Assembly (NCBI GenBank): GCA_046732465.1
Contig: JBKPND010000063.1
Coordinates: forward strand, 1-6,632
Source: DASUPK01 sp046732465
GTDB lineage: Bacteria; Actinomycetota; Thermoleophilia; Solirubrobacterales; 70-9
Length of the DNA stretch: 6,632 bases
Direction: 5' to 3'
The number at the start of each line of letters is the position of its first letter. Position 1 is the first letter of the stretch. The notes beneath the pieces are model-generated. The model did no database searches, was not told the origin of the DNA, and saw only the letters and a program-made list of their open reading frames with translations. The position numbers were made by a program, and so were the translations under genes. Of the stretch, positions 1 to 6,582 are shown one piece after another.

Positions 1-215
1 CGGTGGAGCCCGCGCAGCCTCCGGCCGAGGAGTTCTCCGAGGAGGAGCTCGCCAAGGAGCTCGACCTCGCCGGCGATGGCGAGGGCGCCGCGGCGATGGA
101 GGGCTTCGGCCCGTCATTCGCCGAGGAGCTGGAGGAGCTTGCGTCCGAGATCGAGACGCCCGGCGCCGGGCAGGCCGCCGGCACTGGCGAGAGCGAAGAG
201 TCCGAAAGCTCGTAG
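1..215 (+). CDS. 3' end of an acidic protein, probably RNA polymerase beta' subunit (RpoC) C-terminal tail; partial
   Basis: The reading frame is open from the left edge (first full codon at position 3) to a TAG at 213-215, giving about 70 residues of a gene that starts outside the window. The visible protein is strongly acidic, rich in Glu, Ala, Gly and Ser, with helical stretches such as FSEEELAKELDL and FAEELEELASEIE and a low-complexity Ser/Glu end. No catalytic motif is present in this part. The identification rests on context: in actinobacteria rpoB-rpoC commonly lies just upstream of rpsL-rpsG-fusA-tuf on the same strand, and beta' subunits often end in a variable acidic tail. The sequence alone does not prove it; any protein with an acidic tail would look similar. 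It is followed by two hairpins that could end its transcript. Confidence 0.55.
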   Translation, partial: VEPAQPPAEEFSEEELAKELDLAGDGEGAAAMEGFGPSFAEELEELASEIETPGAGQAAGTGESEESESS

Positions 216-229
216 CGGCTAGGCGCGCG

Positions 230-249
230 GGTCCTGTCGCCGCAGGACC
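230..249. other. Short hairpin after the acidic-tail gene
   Basis: GGTCCTG (230-236) is the exact reverse complement of CAGGACC (243-249), with a 6-nt loop. It lies 14 bp after the stop codon of the upstream gene and directly before a stronger hairpin. It has no T tract. It may form a tandem 3'-end structure with its neighbour. Confidence 0.45.
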
Positions 250-251
250 GT

Positions 252-283
252 CCCAAGCATGCGCGAACACGCGCATGCTTGGG
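252..283. terminator. Perfect 14-bp stem hairpin, possible U-less bidirectional terminator or 3'-end stabiliser
   Basis: CCCAAGCATGCGCG (252-265) is the exact reverse complement of CGCGCATGCTTGGG (270-283), with the 4-nt loop AACA. It sits between the end of the + strand acidic-tail gene and the end of the minus-strand VOC gene, which is where a shared terminator for convergent genes is expected. Neither side has a T run (CCCCACC follows on +), so it does not fit a classical intrinsic terminator. U-less hairpins are reported at actinobacterial 3' ends, so that role is plausible but inferred. A palindromic protein-binding site is an alternative. Confidence 0.6.
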
Positions 284-366
284 CCCCACCTACGGCGCCA
301 CCCGCGCGACTATCGGGTCGGCTGACGGATCAGCTTCTGGCGGGTGCGGCGGGCTGACTCTTGGAC

Positions 367-753
367 CTAAGCGGATTGGACCAGGCCTACCAGGTGGCCC
401 TCGGGGTCGTTGAAGAGGCCGATGGTCAGGTCCTCCGTCATCGTCTCCGGCCCCATCACTCGGGTGCCGCCGAGCTTTTCGACCTGATCGAGCGAGGCGC
501 CCACATCTGGGACCTCGATGTAGAAGGTGACGTGGCCCTCGTAGCCCTCAGGGCCTACGCCAATGCCACCGCCGATGCCGATTCCGTCAGGATTGGTGTT
601 GTCCTCCTGGGGCACCATCGCGTACGGCGGCACTCCTTCCTGGCCCGCCGCGGGCGCCTCCGCATAGCTCCAGCCGGCGACCTCGGAGTAGAAGCTCTTC
701 AGCTTGTCGATGTCCTTTCCGACGACCTCGAAATGCACAACGGGCTGTCCCAT
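367..753 (-). CDS. VOC (glyoxalase/bleomycin-resistance fold) family protein
   Basis: This 128-residue protein has the layout of a two-module vicinal-oxygen-chelate protein. Module one covers about residues 5-65 (opening PVVHFEVVGKDIDKLKSFY, then AGW), and module two about 73-125 (GHVTFYIEVPDV ... LGG ... FNDPEGHLVGLVQ). The pattern resembles the single-domain VOC proteins related to glyoxalase I and antigen CFP30B-like proteins. Candidate metal ligands are His7, His74 and acidic residues near the end, but I cannot assign them securely, so substrate and reaction are unknown. The start is well supported: AGGAGGG (complement of 759-765) lies 5 nt before the ATG, the clearest Shine-Dalgarno in the window. 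It is the last gene of the minus-strand set, 41 bp after the small membrane protein. It is probably cytoplasmic. Confidence 0.88.
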   Translation of the reverse strand: MGQPVVHFEVVGKDIDKLKSFYSEVAGWSYAEAPAAGQEGVPPYAMVPQEDNTNPDGIGIGGGIGVGPEGYEGHVTFYIEVPDVGASLDQVEKLGGTRVMGPETMTEDLTIGLFNDPEGHLVGLVQSA

Positions 754-794
754 CGGTTCCCTCCTGTGAGTTGTTGTTCGGTGCTAGCTGCTGC

Positions 795-1118
795 TTAGCT
801 GCCGGCGGGCGCGTGCTCGCGCCGCTCGTGCGCGGCCATGCCCGGGGCGAGCCGGGGCTCGATTACGGGCGTCCGGGTGCGACCGCCGGGCGGGCAGTCC
901 GGCCGTGCCTGGGCGGTGCCGCCATGGGGACCGCGTGACCGCGGCCCGGGCTTCAGCGGATTGCGACGGAAGCGGCGGAAGCTGTGGTCATCGGACTCGC
1001 CCGGGAGGTCCTCGACCTGGGGCTCGTCTTTGACGGCCCACCAGATCAGCCACATGCCGTAGAGGACCGGGATCTTCAGGATCACGGCCAGAAAGATGAT
1101 CGGTACCGCCTCTCCCAT
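795..1118 (-). CDS. Small one-helix membrane protein with a basic, proline-rich tail; unknown function
   Basis: The 107-residue product begins with a hydrophobic segment at about residues 5-28 (IIFLAVILKIPVLYGMWLIWWAV), one membrane helix ending in a Trp-rich border. A short acidic linker (EPQVEDLPGESDD) follows, then a basic Arg/Pro/Gly-rich tail (FRRFRRNP, RSRGPHGG). There is no signal-peptidase site, so it is likely a membrane-anchored protein with a disordered tail. The N-terminal half up to the RGPHGG segment looks constrained; the rest is low complexity and could tolerate variation. It begins 30 bp after the HAD gene and ends 41 bp before the VOC gene, all on the same strand, consistent with co-transcription. 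The Shine-Dalgarno is weak (G-rich stretch about 12-17 nt upstream). I do not recognise a named family and infer no function. Confidence 0.72.
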   Translation of the reverse strand: MGEAVPIIFLAVILKIPVLYGMWLIWWAVKDEPQVEDLPGESDDHSFRRFRRNPLKPGPRSRGPHGGTAQARPDCPPGGRTRTPVIEPRLAPGMAAHERREHAPAGS

Positions 1119-1148
1119 CCCGCCGAGTCTACCCCCGATCCGGCGGCG

Positions 1149-1685
1149 CTACCGGGGCTGGAAGCCGTCGCGGACCCACGACTCGAGAGCCTCGACATGC
1201 GCCTCGGTGAGGCCGACGTCGGACTCCGTGGGGACGAGCAGCGTGGGGGCCTCCCGCCGCTCGCCCCACTCGTAACAGCTCTCGTCCAGGCTGTCGTCGA
1301 TCCAGGCCAGGGGACGGGAGCCGGCGTACTCCTCGAGCGCCTCGAGCTTCCAGTGGGCCGTGCCGAAGCGCGCGCGCCCCTCGAAGGTCAGGTAGGGCAA
1401 CTCCGGCACGCCGAGGATGTTCGGCAGGTGGTCGTTCGCGCGGTCCTCCCAGCCGCTCGCCCAGATCAGCTCGTATGACTCCCCCAGGCGGTTCAGCCGG
1501 GGCCCGGTCTCCAGCGCGATGCAGTGGAGCATCCCGTCGATCAGGTGGAACTCTCCGGGAGCGTCCTGTGGGTTGGCTCGGCCCGGCTCGACCGGCTGAT
1601 CGAAGCCGAACAGGCTGATGACGCCGTCGATGTCGACGGCGAGCAGGGGCCGGTCGCTCTCCTGCTTGCGGCGGAACAAGGCCAT
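1149..1685 (-). CDS. HAD-like hydrolase domain protein
   Basis: This 178-residue protein has the four haloacid dehalogenase (HAD) superfamily motifs in order. Motif I is LAVDIDGV (Asp18 nucleophile, Asp20 acid/base), motif II is IWASGW (Ser77), the motif III lysine is Lys113 in HWKLEAL, and motif IV is WIDDSLD (Asp130, Asp131). All catalytic positions are present, so it is probably an active Mg2+-dependent phosphatase or phosphotransferase. The substrate is unknown. The short cap-less form and the WASGWE and WIDDSLDE context resemble small actinobacterial HAD proteins related to those in RNA-repair polyproteins. I chose ATG at 1683-1685 because the protein then starts MALFRRKQ just before the fold; an upstream in-frame ATG at 1734-1736 would overlap the rpsL coding start. 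It is the first gene of a three-gene minus-strand set and divergent from rpsL. Confidence 0.85.
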   Translation of the reverse strand: MALFRRKQESDRPLLAVDIDGVISLFGFDQPVEPGRANPQDAPGEFHLIDGMLHCIALETGPRLNRLGESYELIWASGWEDRANDHLPNILGVPELPYLTFEGRARFGTAHWKLEALEEYAGSRPLAWIDDSLDESCYEWGERREAPTLLVPTESDVGLTEAHVEALESWVRDGFQPR

Positions 1686-1722
1686 CGGCCCCGGCAGGTT
1701 ACGGCCGCTACCATGCACCGCC
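1686..1722. promoter_or_regulatory. Compact divergent promoter region between the HAD gene and rpsL
   Basis: Only 37 bp separate the chosen HAD start codon (1685, minus) and the rpsL GTG (1723, plus). Each direction has a TAnnnT-like -10 hexamer: TACCAT at 1709-1714 on +, 8 nt before the GTG, and TAACCT (complement of 1696-1701) on minus, 10 nt before the ATG. Neither gene has a convincing Shine-Dalgarno in the gap. Those distances would put the transcription starts at or within a few bases of the start codons, so both mRNAs could be leaderless. No good -35 box is visible. Alternatively rpsL is transcribed from further upstream. Confidence 0.35.
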
Positions 1723-2118
1723 GTGCCGAACACCAATCAGCTCGTCCGCAAGGGACGAACCCACAAGAAGAAGAAGCAGTCGACGCCGGGTCTGAAGTCG
1801 GGCCAGGGCCGAAAGAAGCGCGTCGCCGCGCCGCAACGGCGGGGCGTCTGCACGCGCGTCGCGACCGTCACGCCGAAGAAGCCGAACTCGGCGCTTCGGA
1901 AGATCGCGCGCGTCCGTCTCACCAACGGCCTCGAGGTGACCTGTTACATCCCGGGTGAGGGGCACAACCTTCAGGAGCACTCGGTGGTCCTGGTGCGCGG
2001 AGGCCGGGTCAAGGATCTTCCGGGCGTCCGCTACAAGGTGGTCCGCGGCGCCCTCGACGCCGCCGGTGTCTCGGACCGCAAGCAGGGCCGTTCGCTCTAC
2101 GGAGTGAAGGCCACCTAG
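1723..2118 (+). CDS. rpsL: 30S ribosomal protein S12
   Basis: This 131-residue protein is unmistakably S12. It has the NQLVRKGR start, RRGVCTRV, TPKKPNSALRK, the EGHNLQEHSVVLVRGGRVKDLPGVRY core and the DRKQGRS..YGVK end. S12 sits at the decoding centre of the 30S subunit and controls accuracy. Lys52 and Lys97 match the E. coli positions (Lys43 and Lys88, Met counted) where streptomycin-resistance changes occur; both are wild type, so the protein looks streptomycin-sensitive. Asp98 matches the methylthiolated aspartate. Compared with the E. coli protein there is an insertion of about 9 residues between VRKGR and RRGVC (Lys/Gly-rich, roughly residues 13-37), resembling in position the longer insert in Firmicutes. 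The start is the GTG giving VPNTNQLVRKGR; a nearby ATG at 1713 is out of frame. rpsG follows after 2 bp. Confidence 0.98.
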   Translation: MPNTNQLVRKGRTHKKKKQSTPGLKSGQGRKKRVAAPQRRGVCTRVATVTPKKPNSALRKIARVRLTNGLEVTCYIPGEGHNLQEHSVVLVRGGRVKDLPGVRYKVVRGALDAAGVSDRKQGRSLYGVKAT

Positions 2119-2120
2119 CC

Positions 2121-2591
2121 GTGCCGCGCCGCAACCAGGCCACGATCCGCCTGCTGGAGCCCGACTCCCTCTACAGGAGCCGGCTGGTGCAGCAGCTGAT
2201 CAACAAGGTGATGGTGGACGGCAAGAAGTCGGTGGCCGAGCAGATCACCTACGACGCACTCGCTCTGGTCGGCGAGCGAACAGGCAACAGCCCCGTCGAG
2301 GAGCTGGAGAACTCGATCAAGCAGCTCACCCCGGTGCTCGAGGTCCGCTCACGCCGCGTGGGCGGCGCGACCTACCAGGTGCCGGTCGAGGTGCCGGCCC
2401 GCCGGGCCCGCACCCTCGCGGTGCGCTGGCTGGTGGAGTTCGCCCGGGCCCGTGGTGAGAAGTCGATGGCCGAGCGCCTCGCCAATGAGATCCTCGACGC
2501 CTCCAAGCAGCAGGGCAACGCCTGGAAGCGGAAGGACGACATCTACCGCATGGCGCAGGCGAACAAGGCCTTCGCCCATTACCGCTGGTAG
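2121..2591 (+). CDS. rpsG: 30S ribosomal protein S7
   Basis: At 156 residues this is a typical full-length S7, a primary 16S rRNA-binding protein that organises the 30S head and contacts the E-site tRNA. Diagnostic segments are MPRRNQA at the start, MVDGKKSVAEQI, EVRSRRVGGATYQVPVEV, RARGEKSMAERLANEI and the end ANKAFAHYRW. The start is GTG, 2 bp after the rpsL stop, so the two genes are almost certainly co-transcribed and probably translationally coupled; a GAAGG inside the 3' end of rpsL lies about 10 nt upstream. In most bacteria fusA follows directly, but here two minus-strand genes intervene. The last 13 bp overlap the end of the convergent membrane-protein gene. No U-tract terminator follows. 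Confidence 0.98.
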   Translation: MPRRNQATIRLLEPDSLYRSRLVQQLINKVMVDGKKSVAEQITYDALALVGERTGNSPVEELENSIKQLTPVLEVRSRRVGGATYQVPVEVPARRARTLAVRWLVEFARARGEKSMAERLANEILDASKQQGNAWKRKDDIYRMAQANKAFAHYRW

Positions 2592-3205
2592 CGGCTTCGT
2601 CTCTCTCCAAGAGGCGGCTGCAAACCTTCGTCTGGCGTTGTCCTCGGTCGGGCGTCTCGCTCACGCACGTTTTCAGTGCGCTCGCTTCGCCGCCCTCCCT
2701 GCGTCCTAGCCAGACTCGGTTTTCGCCGCCTTTCGTGGCCCGAACCCCTCCTGACGCGCGGCCTCATCGTGGCCAGGGCCGCGCCGCAGACGGTCAGCAC
2801 CAGCGAGCCCACCAGCTCGAGCCAGAAGCCCGCGACGGGCTTGGCCTCGGCGTCGATGAAGGACTGACGGGGGTCGTCCAGGGTTCCGATCTTGTTGACG
2901 TCGGGCAGGTCGCCGATCAGGAAGATGAGCAGAGCGATCAGGCCGCAGACGGCGACCGCCATCGCGGCCATCTGCCGGAGCTGATCGTCCCGGGCCGCGA
3001 GCGTGACCAGGATGAGGAGGAGGGCGAAGATCGCCAGCACCAGCGTCGCGTAGCCGTGCTGGTCCTTCGAGCTGATCGCCTGTAGGGCCTCGCCGCCCGG
3101 CGGGGTGAGGTGAAAGATGTCGGTGAACTGCGAGGCGCCGAGCATCGCGGCGGCGCCCGCACAGGCCAGCACGAGCAATGTCTCGGTGCGCGGAAGCCTC
3201 TTCAC
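2579..3205 (-). CDS. Four-helix membrane protein, second of a tandem paralogous pair; unknown function
   Basis: The predicted 208-residue protein has four hydrophobic segments at about residues 8-25, 51-70, 79-98 and 126-147, and then a basic, probably disordered tail. It matches the upstream neighbour position by position: LGASQFTD in or after helix 1, CGLIALLIFLIGDLPD in helix 3, and AGFWLELVGSLVLTVCGAAL in helix 4. The GTG start is chosen because it overlaps the TGA of the upstream gene in a GTGA arrangement, and a GGAG lies just before it; a longer reading of the frame would give a hydrophilic Gly/Arg stretch without family similarity. The loop between helices 1 and 2 should lie outside or in the lumenal space by the positive-inside rule, because the tail is basic; this is inferred. 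The last 60 residues run through a folded DNA element and may not be conserved. Its stop overlaps the end of rpsG by 13 bp. Confidence 0.75.
   Translation of the reverse strand: MKRLPRTETLLVLACAGAAAMLGASQFTDIFHLTPPGGEALQAISSKDQHGYATLVLAIFALLLILVTLAARDDQLRQMAAMAVAVCGLIALLIFLIGDLPDVNKIGTLDDPRQSFIDAEAKPVAGFWLELVGSLVLTVCGAALATMRPRVRRGSGHERRRKPSLARTQGGRRSERTENVRERDARPRTTPDEGLQPPLGERRSRYQR
2630..2715 (-). repeat. Nested inverted-repeat element past rpsG, possible structured RNA or dispersed repeat
   Basis: Three nested complementary pairs occupy this stretch: GTCTGGC (2630-2636) with GCCAGAC (2709-2715); GGGCG (2650-2654) with CGCCC (2691-2695); and GCTCACGCAC (2659-2668) with GTGCGCTCGC (2676-2685) around a 7-nt loop. 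Read as minus-strand RNA, the inner stem has Watson-Crick pairs plus a G-U and a tandem G-A/A-G step; on the + strand those positions are true mismatches. A minus-strand transcript would therefore fold better. The element overlaps the tail codons of the four-helix protein gene. It may be a 3'-end structure or a copy of an intergenic repeat; the function is not known. Confidence 0.35.
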
Positions 3206-4158
3206 CGCTCCGCCTGGAGGCCTGGGTAGATCCCCCCGACCTCCCGGTGCGGCGATCGCCGCCCTGCCCCGCCCGGCCTGCTGCGCCGCGTTCGCCTCTC
3301 CCGGCTCACACCGCGAGAGTAATGCCCGAGCAGGCCGCCGCACAGGATGAGCACGGCCGAGCAGGCCACCTCGGCCCAGAATCCCTGCAGGAGCCGTGCC
3401 TCGGTGCCGCTGAACGCGAGCCCGGCCCTGCCGACCTCCAGGCCCTGCGGAAGATCGATCGCGAGCGCGACGGCGAGCCCCACGAGGCCGCAGATCGCCA
3501 CACCGCCGGCGAGCCGTGTGCGGCCCCGGTAGGCGAGGACGATGAGGACGGCCGCCAGGGCCGCTACCGGAAGCAGGACCCAGAGGTGGGCACTGCCGGC
3601 CGTCTGTCTGTCCACGATCGGCGCTCCCGCGATGGTCCCGATCTCACCTGCGTAGTTCGGAGCGTCGACGGCGACGCCGTGATAGTCGAAGAACTGGGAG
3701 ACCCCGAGGCCGACGGCCGCCGCGACGCCGACGAACGCGACGGTCGATCGCGGTGTGACGTGCCGGCGCGTGGCCTCGGCCACGATTAGGGCGGCGCCGA
3801 GGAGGCCGCCGCCGACCCAGCGAACCGCCGTCTGGCCGACCTCGAGGACGACCGCGATCAGGGCCGCGATCAGCTGGATTACGAAGAGGAGGGTGCGGGC
3901 GACCGGTCGCGCGATCCAGGAGAAGAAGGCGGCCACCGGCGCCCCCAGGGGCCGAAGCCGCCGGCGGGTCTCCAGCGCGGCCCCGCGGAGGCGGACACCC
4001 AGGTCATGCTCCGGCCTGACCGCCCTCCGGGCCTGTCTGCGCCGTCGCCGGGACATCGCGCGCGCCTCGCGCCGGGTCCGCTCGGTGAGCTCGTCGATCC
4101 GGCCGGTGGATCGGTTGCGGCGGCGCAGCCCGCGGCGGATTCCCTTCCTGAGTGCCAT
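3202..4158 (-). CDS. Multi-helix membrane protein with Arg-rich N-terminus, first of a tandem paralogous pair; unknown function
   Basis: The product is about 318 residues. Residues 1-75 are strongly basic (GIRRGLRRRNRS, ARAMSRRRRRQARRAVRP) and probably cytoplasmic. A hydrophobic stretch follows at about 86-107 with an amphipathic segment near 117-128. The family core has helices at about 139-157, 192-210, 217-236 and 260-279, and the protein ends in another basic tail. The core shares the signature of the downstream gene: LGVSQFFD, CGLVGLAVALAIDLPQ, QGFWAEVACSAVLILCG. The pair thus arose by duplication, with this copy gaining or keeping an extra N-terminal part. The start may be ATG (4156-4158) or the adjacent GTG (4159-4161); neither has a clear Shine-Dalgarno. 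It overlaps the next gene by 4 bp and is divergent from fusA. I do not recognise a named family. Confidence 0.78.
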   Translation of the reverse strand: MALRKGIRRGLRRRNRSTGRIDELTERTRREARAMSRRRRRQARRAVRPEHDLGVRLRGAALETRRRLRPLGAPVAAFFSWIARPVARTLLFVIQLIAALIAVVLEVGQTAVRWVGGGLLGAALIVAEATRRHVTPRSTVAFVGVAAAVGLGVSQFFDYHGVAVDAPNYAGEIGTIAGAPIVDRQTAGSAHLWVLLPVAALAAVLIVLAYRGRTRLAGGVAICGLVGLAVALAIDLPQGLEVGRAGLAFSGTEARLLQGFWAEVACSAVLILCGGLLGHYSRGVSRERRTRRSRPGGAGRRSPHREVGGIYPGLQAER

Positions 4159-4187
4159 CACGCCGCTGCTATCATCATCCGTCGCTC

Positions 4188-4210
4188 CGGGGTGCCCCCG
4201 CAGGGCCCCG
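4188..4210 (+). other. GC-rich hairpin in the fusA upstream leader region
   Basis: CGGGG (4188-4192) pairs with CCCCG (4206-4210) and CCC (4195-4197) with GGG (4203-4205), leaving a 2-nt TG bulge and a 5-nt loop. It lies about 160 bp before fusA and just upstream of the divergent membrane-protein start, so it could be in the 5' leader of either transcript. A TATCAT hexamer at 4170-4175 on + would place a start near 4182 just before it, but no -35 box supports this. Confidence 0.35.
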
Positions 4211-4283
4211 TGGGCATAAACCGTTTCGATGAAGAACGGCGCGACATAGGAGCAGTTCGGGTCGAAGAGACGCTGTGCGCTCG

Positions 4284-4303
4284 GGCCCGCAAGGGCCTTT
4301 TTT
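4284..4303 (+). terminator. Intrinsic terminator in the fusA leader (possible attenuator)
   Basis: GGCCC (4284-4288) and GGGCC (4293-4297) form a 5-bp all-GC stem closed by a GCAA (GNRA-type) tetraloop, followed at once by six T residues (4298-4303). This is a textbook intrinsic terminator for + strand transcription and the only one in the window. It ends 68 nt before the fusA ATG. Because the genes upstream of it run the other way, it can only act on a transcript started in the 4160-4280 region, as an attenuator of fusA, or on antisense read-through from rpsG. Confidence 0.72.
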
Positions 4304-4371
4304 CTGCGCTGATTCCGGACTCAGACTAACCGTTCCGCCCCTCCGTCACGCCAGTACGAAGACAGGACTCC

Positions 4372-6486
<2,115 letters not shown>

Positions 6487-6582
6487 GCCAAAGGCTGGCT
6501 ATATTCCCCAGGTTGGTCAACAGGCGAACCAATTTCCGCAAAACACACTTAAAGACACCAACTAGACCCCCAAAGGAGCGAG
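6487..6582 (+). promoter_or_regulatory. fusA-tuf intergenic leader with candidate tuf promoter and ribosome binding site
   Basis: This 96-bp gap is clearly more AT-rich than its surroundings. TATATT at 6500-6505 is a good -10-like hexamer, though no convincing -35 lies 16-18 bp before it. AAAGGAG (6572-6578), 4 nt before the tuf ATG, is a strong Shine-Dalgarno. AGCCAG (6474-6479) and CTGGCT (6495-6500) can pair across the fusA stop, and TTGGT (6513-6517) can pair with ACCAA (6528-6532). A separate tuf promoter giving extra EF-Tu, as in many bacteria, is plausible but not proven. Confidence 0.4.

Noticed and set aside
361..798. A 145-codon + strand open frame opposite the VOC gene
   Set aside because: It mirrors the VOC coding frame, which has family motifs and a strong Shine-Dalgarno; the + frame has neither.
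984..1478. A + strand open frame across the small membrane-protein and HAD genes
   Set aside because: It spans parts of two supported minus-strand genes, has no recognisable motif, and is explained by the high GC content.
2600..2760. A possible separate small gene or tRNA between rpsG and the first membrane helix codons
   Set aside because: No cloverleaf, no T-arm consensus and no independent coding signal were seen; only the nested inverted repeats are supportable.
3178..3789. A 203-codon + strand open frame opposite the paired membrane proteins
   Set aside because: The composition is Arg/Asp/Pro-rich shadow sequence, while the minus strand encodes clear membrane helices shared by two paralogs.
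4170..4175. TATCAT as the -10 box of a fusA promoter
   Set aside because: The hexamer is good but no -35 box stands at the right distance, so I mention it only as a possibility and do not list it as a promoter.
4006..4329. A + strand open frame running into the fusA leader, possibly a leader peptide
   Set aside because: It starts inside the membrane-protein gene, has no ribosome binding site, and runs through the terminator; the short ATG-started frame near 4229 (6 codons) also lacks a ribosome binding site.
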